42,533 nucleotides of DNA from an uncultured Ruminococcus sp. GTDB lineage: Bacteria > Bacillota > Clostridia > Oscillospirales > Ruminococcaceae. Numbering within the stretch: the first letter of the stretch is position 1; each line of letters opens with the position of its first letter. A model generated the notes under the pieces. It was not told the DNA's origin. It did no database searches and saw only the letters and a program-made list of their open reading frames with translations. Shown piece after piece: positions 1-7,160 of this stretch. The stretch lies in contig CADAES010000025.1 of NCBI GenBank assembly GCA_902786975.1, forward strand, positions 1-42,533, given 5' to 3'. The position numbers and the translations under genes were made by a program.

Positions 1-714
1 ATGAATATCATAGTTATCGTAGTAGATATCGAACGCTGTTTTTACGTCGCCTGACAGCTCGATGAGCGCACCTGCCTGGAACATTGCCGAAAGCGAACCC
101 GAGGGCGCTTTCCACGCAGCGTTTGAAACCACCTCAAGCTTTTCGCTGCCGACTGCGCTTGCACGCAGTATCGACTCCGCTTTGAACAGCAGTTCCCCTG
201 TTGCGATGTGATAGTCGCTCGAAACGATAGCGAGTTTTTTGACCGAGGTGTATTTCGATGTCAGTATATCGTAGGTAAATATTGCATTCTGCGCCGTTGT
301 TATCGAGTTATCCTCAATGATTATGCGCTTTTTGTCGATGCCCTGCTGCTCTAACCACTTTGCCATTTCGCCAGCCTCAGATGCAGCTTCGTTTTCCGAT
401 GCAGTGCCGCCGCCGGTGCAGGCAATATAAGCCTTGGGGTACTTTTTCGCGCTGTTGAGCGCAACGGTCAGGCGCTGAACCAGCTCGTCCTTCATCGTAC
501 CGTCGGAGTTGAGCTGAAATCCGAGGACGACTAAGCACAGTTCGTCCGTGTCGGGCAGACTGTCGGGGAGAACGTCATAATTAAGCTGTTTACCGAGGTC
601 GTCCGATGTCCAGATGTCCATTATGTTTTTCCAGCGTTTGCCCGCAGATGCGTCGCAGGCGGAAAGCTCGCCGAGCAGACACCAGTTCTTTGCTGCCTTG
701 GTTTTACACCTCAT
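1..714 (-). CDS. YdcF/SanA-like (DUF218) protein, C-terminus beyond window
   Basis: The reading frame is open from an ATG at 714 to the left edge of the window (238 codons) with no stop, so the gene is cut by the window. The translation contains the DUF218 pattern: a hydrophobic strand ending LVVLGFQLNSDG, then ACTGGGTASEN, then EAGEMAKWLEQQGI, IIIEDNSITTAQNA and LAIVSSDYHIATG. These are the Gly-rich turn, Glu/Thr/Asn and Ser/His positions seen in YdcF and SanA proteins. Their biochemical role is poorly known; some are linked to envelope or vancomycin phenotypes. The usual N-terminal membrane helix is not evident with this start. The start overlaps the end of the 56-aa gene by 11 bases and its ribosome site is weak, so it is probably translated by coupling within the rtcB transcript. 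Confidence 0.8.
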   Translation of the reverse strand, partial: MRCKTKAAKNWCLLGELSACDASAGKRWKNIMDIWTSDDLGKQLNYDVLPDSLPDTDELCLVVLGFQLNSDGTMKDELVQRLTVALNSAKKYPKAYIACTGGGTASENEAASEAGEMAKWLEQQGIDKKRIIIEDNSITTAQNAIFTYDILTSKYTSVKKLAIVSSDYHIATGELLFKAESILRASAVGSEKLEVVSNAAWKAPSGSLSAMFQAGALIELSGDVKTAFDIYYDNYDIH

Positions 715-874
715 AACTGACGGGGTGCTTGGGTCTGCGAACGTGTACGTTCTTTTTGCCCGGGATAGTCTTTGTAGAAGGGTCGACTCCGTTCCAGCCA
801 AGACGTTTTACTGCATCAAGCTTTCTGCGCTCTTTCTTGCTGAGCTTTTCATACGGGATAAACTTTGTCATCAT
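704..874 (-). CDS. 56-aa basic protein coupled to rtcB, unknown function
   Basis: This small frame starts at the ATG of the ATGA overlap with the rtcB stop codon (positions 874-871) and ends with TAA at 704-706. The product is very basic: it opens with MMTKFIPYEK, continues with a KKERRKLD patch and has KKNVHVRRPKHP near the end. Lysine and arginine clusters of this kind suggest nucleic-acid or ribosome contact, but I do not recognise a named family. The 4-base overlap upstream and 11-base overlap with the YdcF-like gene downstream indicate translational coupling, which argues that it is a real gene although it is short. It may be a small partner of the RNA ligase; that is inference from position only. 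Confidence 0.6.
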   Translation of the reverse strand: MMTKFIPYEKLSKKERRKLDAVKRLGWNGVDPSTKTIPGKKNVHVRRPKHPVSYEV

Positions 875-2076
875 TCCTCACCCGCCTTGAAGTTATATAT
901 AGGCTTGATGACCTCGATGATGTCAGCCGTGTCGCCGATGTTGTCTGCAATGTCATCAAACGACTTATAAGCCATAGGGCACTCGTCAAGCGTCTGCTCG
1001 TTGACAGATGTGGTGTAGATGCCCTTCATCTGCTTTTTGAACTCGCTTACCGTGAAGCTCTGCTTTGCCTGTGAGCGTGAATAGAGCCTGCCTGCGCCGT
1101 GCGGTGCGGAATAGTTCCACTCGGGGTTGCCCTTTCCGATGCAGATAAGGCTTCCGTCACGCATATTGATAGGGATAAGCAGTTTTTCACCATTCTGCGC
1201 CGAAACAGCGCCCTTTCGCAGTATCATGTTGTCGGTGTCGATGTAGTTGTGTATCGTCGTGAACTGCTCAGTGACGTGCAGGTGCATACCCTTGATGATC
1301 TCGTCCATCATCGCCTGTCGGTTGAGCATAGCGAACTGCTGGACTATCTTCATATCGTGGATATACTGCTCAAACAGCTCACCCTCGCAGTATGCAAGGT
1401 GCTTTGGCACGCTTGTAGTCTTGGTGTTCTCGAGCTTTTTGAGCTCTGCATTTATCTGCTTTTGCTTTCCCTCTGCCTTGAGGCGCTCGATAAGCTCACC
1501 GATCTCCTTGTCGGAGGACTTGTTCAGCCGCCTGTACGCCTCTTTCTGATAATACTTTGCCGTCTCAACGCCGAGATGGCGAGAGCCCGAGTGGATAACG
1601 ATATAGATACTGCCGTCCTCGCCCTTGTCAGCCTCTATAAAATGGTTGCCGCCGCCGAGCGTGCCGATGCTGGCAAGCGCCCTGTCAGCGTTTATCCTGT
1701 CATAACAGCAAAGCCCGGTGAGGTCGATCTTTCCGGCGTATCTGTGTACCTTCTGTCTGACAGCGAAACCCGAGGGTATCTTTTCATAGATGAGTTTGTC
1801 GAGCTTTTGCAGCTCGATGTGCTTTTCTTTCAGCTTTACAGTCTCCATTTCGCAGCCGATGTCAACGCCCACGATGTTCGGAACGACCTTATCGGTGATG
1901 GTCATTGTCGTCCCGATCGTGCAGCCTGCGCCTGCGTGAACGTCGGGCATGATGCGTATGCGTGCGCCCTCGCTCATAGGCTGGTCGCAAAGCTCAATGA
2001 TCTGAGATACTGCGCTGCGGTCGATAAGATCGGTGTAGACTGTTGCCGAATTGTACTTTCCGTTTAATCCGATCAT
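871..2076 (-). CDS. rtcB: RNA-splicing ligase RtcB
   Basis: At 401 aa this is a short-type RtcB, the GTP- and Mn2+-dependent ligase that joins RNA 2',3'-cyclic phosphate (or 3'-phosphate) ends to 5'-OH ends. Visible hallmarks are DVHAG (residues 45-49), VDIGC with metal-ligand Cys75, GGGNHF (141-146), HSGSR (162-166) and SAPHGAGR (323-330), whose His326 is the expected guanylylation site. DIGCEM replaces the more usual DIGCGM, a mild variation. The ATG at 2076 follows GAAAGGAAAAAAT. No rtcA cyclase or archease is next to it; instead a basic 56-aa protein and a YdcF-like protein follow in overlapping frames. The gene is preceded by a roughly 220-base structured leader with a possible attenuator, so expression may be conditional, as expected for an RNA-repair enzyme. 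Confidence 0.95.
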   Translation of the reverse strand: MIGLNGKYNSATVYTDLIDRSAVSQIIELCDQPMSEGARIRIMPDVHAGAGCTIGTTMTITDKVVPNIVGVDIGCEMETVKLKEKHIELQKLDKLIYEKIPSGFAVRQKVHRYAGKIDLTGLCCYDRINADRALASIGTLGGGNHFIEADKGEDGSIYIVIHSGSRHLGVETAKYYQKEAYRRLNKSSDKEIGELIERLKAEGKQKQINAELKKLENTKTTSVPKHLAYCEGELFEQYIHDMKIVQQFAMLNRQAMMDEIIKGMHLHVTEQFTTIHNYIDTDNMILRKGAVSAQNGEKLLIPINMRDGSLICIGKGNPEWNYSAPHGAGRLYSRSQAKQSFTVSEFKKQMKGIYTTSVNEQTLDECPMAYKSFDDIADNIGDTADIIEVIKPIYNFKAGEE

Positions 2077-2103
2077 GATTTTTTCCTTTCTTTTTGTCTT
2101 TCA

Positions 2104-2197
2104 TTTGCCCGAGCGCATAAAAAAAGCACTCACGCAGGAGTGCAGAAAATCTTTTGTACGCAAAAAGGTCAGCACATAGCTGAGCAATCCGGGCAAA
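2104..2197 (-). promoter_or_regulatory. tRNA-like folded leader with attenuator hairpin before rtcB
   Basis: On the minus strand TTTGCCCG (2197-2190) pairs perfectly with CGGGCAAA (2111-2104), enclosing three hairpins. The first is TCAGC/GCTGA with a 5-base loop (2183-2169). The second is CTTTT/AAAAG with a 7-base loop (2167-2151). The third is GCACTC/GAGTGC (2143-2126), directly followed by seven T (2125-2119). The layout imitates a tRNA cloverleaf (acceptor-, D-, anticodon- and T-like arms) but breaks tRNA rules: there is no TTCGA loop, no U33 and no CCA. The third hairpin plus T-run is also a plausible intrinsic terminator. GGAGT (2201-2197), inside the upstream leader ORF, can pair with ACTCC (2141-2137) in the terminator arm and could act as an antiterminator. 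Confidence 0.5.
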
Positions 2198-2261
2198 CTC
2201 CATGCTTTGATTGGTTGTTATTCATTTGTGGCATCTGTTCTTTGAAACTTATTCTTGTCAT
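2169..2261 (-). CDS. 30-aa leader ORF in the rtcB transcript
   Basis: An ATG at 2261 downstream of AAAGGA opens a 30-codon frame ending at TGA (2171-2169). The product begins MTRISFKEQM and ends GVCPDCSAMC, so three of its last eight residues are cysteine. It lies wholly within the rtcB 5' leader, and its last codons overlap the first helices of the folded leader. Ribosome progress through it could therefore decide whether the terminator-like hairpin at 2143-2119 forms. Whether it acts as an attenuating leader peptide or a tiny metal-binding protein cannot be decided from sequence. Confidence 0.4.
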   Translation of the reverse strand: MTRISFKEQMPQMNNNQSKHGVCPDCSAMC

Positions 2262-2296
2262 GGTGTTCACCGTCCTTTCATTAAATTATGTGTCAT

Positions 2297-2325
2297 AGTA
2301 TACACGCTATTTTTGCGTTTGTCAA
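2297..2325 (-). promoter_or_regulatory. Sigma-A-type promoter for rtcB
   Basis: Reading the minus strand, TTGACA (2325-2320) and TATACT (2302-2297) are separated by exactly 17 bases. Transcription would start near 2290, giving a leader of about 215 bases before the rtcB ATG. Confidence 0.85.
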
Positions 2326-2382
2326 GAGGTGCGTAAATTTTTTTTTTGAAAAACACTTCGCACTGTATTACGTCTGTCAGGA

Positions 2383-3207
2383 TCAGAAAAAGCTCCAGCG
2401 GCTGAGCAGGAAGCCGGGTATCACCACAATAATAAAGAATGCCCAGCTAACCAGCGTGAATACTTTGATGAACTTTCCACCCTGACCGGGGTACTCCCTG
2501 ACGTATATGCGGTAATTGATAACGCTTGCCAGCGAGCCTATCAGCGAAACGAGACCCGCTGTATCTGCGCCGTAGATAAGCCCTGCAAAATTCGTCGTGA
2601 ACGGATACAGCACGATAGATGCAGGCACGTTCGAGATGAACTGGCTCAGACCTATCGACCACCAGTATTCGTTGCCCGAAACGGCTTTGCCGAGGAACTT
2701 CGAGATGCCTTCGTTCGCTGCGATAGACGACGAGAAGATGAAAAAGCACAGGAACGTGAACAGCAGCACATAATCGACCTTGCGAAAAAGTCCTCTGTCC
2801 ACAACGGCGATAACGCCGAGCACGACAGCAAGCGCAATATACCAGTACTGTGTTCTGGTCACGATAACGCCTATCACGAACAAAAACAACAGCATATACG
2901 ATATCCTTTTCACTCTGCCCTGCGACAGCCATTCGGACGCCGTTTTTGAGGTGTCTATCTCGATAGTCTCGCCGAGATCCTTGCGGTAGAGCACCATCAC
3001 GAATATCACCAGCAGCACCGCCGACATCACGTTGAGCGGCAGCATGTGCAGTATGAAATTCTTTGCGCTCGTTCCCGACTGCCCGTACAGAAACAGATTC
3101 TGCGGACTGCCGAACGGCATCAGCAGCGAGCCTCTTATCGCAGCGATGTTCTCCATAGAGATAACGGGCAGTATGTACTTTTCCTTGCCTGAACTGCGAA
3201 ATATCAT
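2383..3207 (-). pseudogene. ArsB/NhaD (IT)-superfamily permease, N-terminal part missing
   Basis: The 274-aa frame is the C-terminal two thirds of an ion-transporter-superfamily permease (citrate/arsenite/Na+-antiporter-like fold). The diagnostic segment is LPVISMENIAAIRGSLLMPF followed by GSPQNLFLY near its start, then about seven hydrophobic segments and a second motif SQFISNVPASIVLY. In intact relatives the first motif lies after roughly 120-135 residues containing several membrane helices; here those are absent. Upstream the frame runs straight into an unrelated dihydrouridine-synthase sequence, with the join at about 3185-3220. It is very unlikely to make a working transporter. Confidence 0.75.
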
Positions 3208-3209
3208 TA

Positions 3210-3856
3210 TCGTCAGCGGCGGATTTTATATCACCGTTAATGATGAGTTTAGTTTCCGGCGAAAGCTCATTTTTTAGCTCGACGATTTCTGGAATTAATT
3301 CATAGTGCGCCTCAACTTTCGACATTTCTTTTTTGGTGCGGAGATGGACCGTAAGCGCAGCTGGGTGCTCGTTTAGGAGTGTGCCGAGCCAGCCCTTCCA
3401 CTCGTCAAGCTTGCTATAGCCAAGGCGAGTTTTAACAGAGACGGTAATACCCTCCACTTTTTGTGCGGCGCGAAGAATCTCTACCGCGAGTTCTGGCGTG
3501 CGAATGAGGCCAGAACCGCCGCCGGTTGCCACGACATGGCGATCCGGGCAGCCCATATTGATATCTAGCGCCTCAAAACCAAGATTTTTGGCAGCTTGGA
3601 CGGTTTCGAAGAACATTTCCGGGTTTTTACCCCAGATTTGCGCGACGATTGGACGCTCCGCCGCCTCATATTTTAGGCGCTCAAGCGCATTTGGGCGACC
3701 TTTTTCACTAGAATAGCTGTTAACATTGGTAAATTCCGTGAAAAAAATATCCGGACGACAGGCTTTCGCCACCACTTGGCGAAATGCAATGTCCGTTACG
3801 CCCTCCATAGGGGCGAGACAAGTAAAACCTTTCTCAAATTTATCCCAAAAGTTCAT
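3210..3856 (-). pseudogene. tRNA-dihydrouridine synthase, C-terminus replaced
   Basis: From the ATG at 3856 the translation is a clear FMN-dependent tRNA-dihydrouridine synthase: LAPMEGVTDIAFR near the N-terminus, FFTEFTNV, PIVAQIWG, DINMGCP with the catalytic Cys, SVKTRLGY, HLRTKKEMSK and LIINGDIKS. Homology stops after about 215 residues, just before the expected GVDGVMIGR flavin-binding segment. The frame continues for a while into DNA that encodes the permease fragment in another frame. Codon choice differs from neighbours: Gln is often CAA, Ile ATT and Arg CGC, whereas surrounding genes prefer CAG, ATA/ATC and AGA/CGT. As I recall, this branch resembles enzymes of Bacilli and of Saccharibacteria (CPR). 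Upstream it lacks a good ribosome site. It is either foreign DNA brought in by rearrangement or an assembly join. Confidence 0.8.
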
Positions 3857-3879
3857 CTGTAGGAATAGTATATAATAGA

Positions 3880-3908
3880 TTGACATTTTACGCTAGATGT
3901 GATATAAT
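3880..3908 (+). promoter_or_regulatory. Promoter for the lipoprotein gene
   Basis: TTGACA (3880-3885) and TATAAT (3903-3908) are spaced by 17 bases, a consensus housekeeping promoter. The predicted leader is about 110 bases and carries AGGAGG at 4012-4017 before the ATG at 4027. Confidence 0.85.
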
Positions 3909-4026
3909 GTAGGCATATACTTACAAACAATTGTAAGCGCACATTACGAGAATCTTTGAGCTAATAGGCGGCTTTTCTCTTTTGTGCGCTTTTTCGTCAA
4001 ACAAACAATCAAGGAGGGTGATTAAT

Positions 4027-4875
4027 ATGACGAAAACAACAAATAGCAGTGGCATGCTTATCACCTCAAAGATAAAGAAGGTAATAAGTATTATATCAGT
4101 AGCTGCGTTTGCAATCACTTCGATGACCGCATGCGGAAACAGCGGCGCATCACAGCAGAATGCGACGATGACGACAACTTCGGTTACGACCGAATACGAT
4201 TATGCCAAACCGCCAAAGCCAGAAGAATCCAAGGCAGAAAACGGCTACTGGCACAATGAGTCCAGCTCTACGGCGGATTCTAGCAGTGTCACAGACGAGT
4301 CTAGCTCCGTAGCAGATTCTAGCAGCTCTACTGACGAGTCCAGCTCGAAGGATGAGTCTAGTTCGAAGGCAGAGCCTGGCAATTCGGATGGGATGTATAC
4401 GTATGATGTCGATGGAGTTAAGATTACGCTAAGAACAAACGTCGATGATTACATATATAAAAATAGCGTTGGAGGCAACTGCGTTAACCTGCTCGGTATA
4501 GCCAAAAGCCTAAACTTCCACTATACCGGCATACATCCGGACGAGCCGGAACAGCAAATCAAATTCTATCTCATCTCGGATTCAAGCTACTGCGTATTTG
4601 CGTCCGGAGGAACAGGTCAAAATTTGGGCTCAATATGCATGAGTTTTCACGATAACCAAGATAATGTCAACTTCGCGAGACAGGATGTCGGCAATACCTC
4701 TATCGCCACATACCTGATTGCGAACGGCGGATACACTGGTCTCTGGAAGATAAACTATGAGCAGATAGTAATTTTCACTTTTTTACTTGAAAATGGCCGC
4801 TATGCTCCGACAGAAAACTGGCTCGCAACCTCCGGTTTAGTAGGCGTCCATGGCGAGTACTCTATAAACAAATAA
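4027..4875 (+). CDS. Ser-rich lipoprotein of unknown function
   Basis: The ATG at 4027 is chosen because AGGAGGGTG precedes it; the longer in-frame start at 3982 has no such site. The 282-aa product has a lysine-rich N-region, a hydrophobic stretch and a lipobox ending SMTAC followed by GNSG, so it should be exported and lipid-anchored. Next comes an acidic serine-rich spacer made of repeated D/K-ESSS units (about residues 75-120), typical of surface lipoprotein linkers. The folded C-terminal domain (about 130-282) begins YTYDVDGVKITLRTNV and is not one I recognise. The gene has its own promoter and terminator, so it is monocistronic. TCT-AGC serine codons and several CTAG tetramers are shared with the adjacent dus fragment and unusual beside the rest of the window, so it may belong to the same foreign segment. 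Confidence 0.75.
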   Translation: MTKTTNSSGMLITSKIKKVISIISVAAFAITSMTACGNSGASQQNATMTTTSVTTEYDYAKPPKPEESKAENGYWHNESSSTADSSSVTDESSSVADSSSSTDESSSKDESSSKAEPGNSDGMYTYDVDGVKITLRTNVDDYIYKNSVGGNCVNLLGIAKSLNFHYTGIHPDEPEQQIKFYLISDSSYCVFASGGTGQNLGSICMSFHDNQDNVNFARQDVGNTSIATYLIANGGYTGLWKINYEQIVIFTFLLENGRYAPTENWLATSGLVGVHGEYSINK

Positions 4876-4885
4876 CTTTTTACCG

Positions 4886-4916
4886 AATCCCACCAATTCG
4901 ATTGGTGGGATTTTTT
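4886..4916 (+). terminator. Intrinsic terminator after the lipoprotein gene
   Basis: AATCCCACCAAT (4886-4897) pairs perfectly with ATTGGTGGGATT (4901-4912) around a 3-base loop. The T-run extends to 4916. Confidence 0.9.
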
Positions 4917-5019
4917 ATCCTATCGTATACTCTTTTCTGTACATAAAATATGCCTTTTTTGAAGTAATAAAGAAATCGCCGATAACCTCTGCGGGCAGCT
5001 TGATTTTGTGCAAATTCTG

Positions 5020-5048
5020 TTGAAAAAAAGCTGATGATATGTTATAAT
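5020..5048 (+). promoter_or_regulatory. Promoter for the PP2C phosphatase gene
   Basis: TTGAAA (5020-5025) and TATAAT (5043-5048) are 17 bases apart and lie 35 bases before the ATG at 5084. Confidence 0.8.
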
Positions 5049-5083
5049 GACAAAAAACAAAAGTCAAAGGTCGGTGATAACAT

Positions 5084-6949
5084 ATGAAAACCAAAAAGAG
5101 GAAGATAGCCACAGTCGTTGCTGTATGGCTGACTGTGATAGTAATTATCGCTTATGCCATATCGGCTGTTCTGACATATCTGGCACTGAAAAAGCGTTCG
5201 GAGGAACAGTCAAAAACTCTTGTAAAGCAGAATGTCGAAGATGTCACCGTAGATATACTGGAACAATCAAATGCCGCAGTGACCGTCACTGTGGAGCAGT
5301 GGGTAAAAGACAGCATCCCGACCTCAAAAACGGATCATCCCGAGCAGGTCTCAGCCGTGCTTGAGGAGTTCTGCAAAGGCAAGGAAATGCAAGTCGATGT
5401 TGTGGACAAGGACGGCAAGATAGTTGCTTCGTCTGCCCCCGAAAAAATGAACAAGAGTATTTATGACGATAAGGATTCTGCGGAGTTCATGTCGCTGCTC
5501 AACGGCGATCGGGACGAATATCTGCAGGTGTTGAATCCGTCGGACGACGACTCAAAGATCATCATATGGGGCGCAAAGAAATTTGAGGACGGCAGCGGCT
5601 TTTTGCAGATAGGTCTTACCCAGAAAAAGCATTTTGAAAATATCGGGCTTCAGGCAAAATACAGCACCACCAACCGCTGCATAGGCGAAAAGGGATACCT
5701 TATGGTGTGCAACAACAAGCTGGAGATAATCAACAGCTTACACCACGAGCATGACGGTAAAAAGCTGTCCGAGGCGGGCATAAACATCGACACATCCAGG
5801 GAATATGATTTCAAGAAGGAAAAGCTCGAGGTGTTCGGGAAATCTTCTTACGTGACAATTAACAGTTTGAACGGTTTTTATGTCATCGGCGTTTTGCCTG
5901 TCAGCGAAGCCATCGCAAGCACCAAGACTATGATGTACGCCTCGATACTTGTTGAGCTTGGCATATTTGCGATACTTTTCGTGACGCTTTTCGTACTTAT
6001 AAGAAAGCTTGTCGTGAAAAACCTTGTAAGGGTAAACGATTCTCTTGAAGTGATAACAAAGGGAGAGCTTGACGAAAAGATAGATGTGCGTGATACATAC
6101 GAGTTCGACCTTTTGTCAAACGATATAAACGCTACCGTCGATAAGCTGAAAACCTATATCTCCGAGGCCGCTGCGAGAATAGATGCAGACCTCGCAGTTG
6201 CAAAGGCGATACAGACCTCGATACTTCCCAACATCTTCCCGCCGTTCCCCGACAACAAGGAGTTTGAGCTGTATGCCACCATGGCAGCGGCAAAGGAAGT
6301 CGGCGGCGACTTCTACGATTTCTATATGCTCAACGACGATACACTGGGCTTTCTTATCGCAGACGTTTCGGGCAAGAGCATACCCGGTGCGATGTTTATG
6401 ATGACTGCAAAAACTGTCATCAAGGATCTTGCACAAAGCGGACTTGCTCCGGCAGATGTTTTCACGGCAGCAAACAAAAAGCTGTGCGAGGGCAACGATG
6501 CGGAAATGTTTGTAACGGCGTGGATGGGCTATCTCGATCTGAAAACAGGACTTGTCCATGTTGTCAACGCAGGCCACAATCCGCCCGTGCTTATCCGTGA
6601 CGGAAAGGCAGATTACGTCAAGATACGCCCCAATCTTGTTCTTGCGGGGTTTGACGGTATGGACTATGACGAACAGACATTTGAGCTGCAAAAGGGCGAT
6701 ATACTGTTCCTTTACACCGACGGCGTGACCGAGGCGATGAACACGGACAGCAAGCTGTACGGTGAGGACAGGCTCAAGGAGCTGCTTTCGTTCGGTGAAA
6801 AATACCCCGAGCCGTCCGTGAAAAACGGACTTGCCGAGCCGATATGCACGGCTGTTGCAAAGGATATTTCGGAGTATACCGTCGGTGCGGAGCAGTCGGA
6901 CGATATAACGATGCTTTGCATAAGATATCTCGGCGGCGAACAGCAATAG
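5084..6949 (+). CDS. Membrane sensor with HAMP and SpoIIE-type PP2C phosphatase
   Basis: The 621-aa protein has, in order: a basic N-terminus, transmembrane helix 1 (about 8-34), an extracellular Cache-like sensor domain (about 40-280), transmembrane helix 2 (about 283-308), a HAMP linker (about 310-360) and a PP2C/SpoIIE phosphatase domain (about 395-617). Metal-binding motifs are visible: EVGGDFYDF (405-413), IADVSGKSIPGAM, NAGHNPP, LFLYTDGVTEAMN and SDDIT near the end. Such RsbU/RsbP-like enzymes dephosphorylate anti-anti-sigma factors in partner-switching pathways in response to an external signal. No anti-sigma or anti-anti-sigma gene is adjacent, so the target is unknown. It has its own promoter and terminator. 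The start is preceded by AAAGGTCGGTGATAACAT, a fair ribosome site. Confidence 0.9.
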   Translation: MKTKKRKIATVVAVWLTVIVIIAYAISAVLTYLALKKRSEEQSKTLVKQNVEDVTVDILEQSNAAVTVTVEQWVKDSIPTSKTDHPEQVSAVLEEFCKGKEMQVDVVDKDGKIVASSAPEKMNKSIYDDKDSAEFMSLLNGDRDEYLQVLNPSDDDSKIIIWGAKKFEDGSGFLQIGLTQKKHFENIGLQAKYSTTNRCIGEKGYLMVCNNKLEIINSLHHEHDGKKLSEAGINIDTSREYDFKKEKLEVFGKSSYVTINSLNGFYVIGVLPVSEAIASTKTMMYASILVELGIFAILFVTLFVLIRKLVVKNLVRVNDSLEVITKGELDEKIDVRDTYEFDLLSNDINATVDKLKTYISEAAARIDADLAVAKAIQTSILPNIFPPFPDNKEFELYATMAAAKEVGGDFYDFYMLNDDTLGFLIADVSGKSIPGAMFMMTAKTVIKDLAQSGLAPADVFTAANKKLCEGNDAEMFVTAWMGYLDLKTGLVHVVNAGHNPPVLIRDGKADYVKIRPNLVLAGFDGMDYDEQTFELQKGDILFLYTDGVTEAMNTDSKLYGEDRLKELLSFGEKYPEPSVKNGLAEPICTAVAKDISEYTVGAEQSDDITMLCIRYLGGEQQ

Positions 6950-6985
6950 TGCTGCACGGCTCATAAACAGCTTTAAAATAACAAG

Positions 6986-7014
6986 AGTCAGTCTCATAAC
7001 GAGGCTGACTTTTT
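6986..7014 (+). terminator. Intrinsic terminator after the PP2C gene
   Basis: AGTCAGTCT (6986-6994) pairs with AGGCTGACT (7002-7010), with one G-T pair, followed by five T beginning at 7010. Confidence 0.85.
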
Positions 7015-7075
7015 GTTTTCGCTGTTGCTTGGATCTTATTTTGGGGCTTCGTTCTCTGCCCTTGCAAAACCACAC

Positions 7076-7092
7076 TTGATCATAATGATCAA
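7076..7092 (+). promoter_or_regulatory. Palindrome upstream of the HAD gene promoter
   Basis: TTGATCATAATGATCAA is a near-perfect 17-base dyad ending 7 bases before the -35 box at 7100. It could be an operator for an unidentified regulator. No second copy was found in the window. Confidence 0.35.
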
Positions 7093-7099
7093 TCTGTAC

Positions 7100-7128
7100 T
7101 TGAAAAATTGATCTTAATGTGTTATAAT
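7100..7128 (+). promoter_or_regulatory. Promoter for the HAD phosphatase gene
   Basis: TTGAAA (7100-7105) and TATAAT (7123-7128) are separated by 17 bases. The ribosome site AAAGGAG begins at 7147. Confidence 0.8.
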
Positions 7129-7160
7129 GTATAGCATAATAGAATAAAGGAGTGTATCTC

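Noticed and set aside
1099-2067. 322-codon plus-strand open frame
   Set aside because: It is the mirror of rtcB, with a low-complexity hydrophobic/basic translation and no ribosome site.
2104-2197. A functional tRNA gene
   Set aside because: It has a cloverleaf-like set of stems but no TTCGA loop, no U33 and no CCA, and the T-arm runs into a T-tract.
2447-3886. A single 479-codon open frame as one fusion protein
   Set aside because: Only the first 215 or so residues are dihydrouridine synthase; the rest is an arginine-rich out-of-frame reading of the permease fragment.
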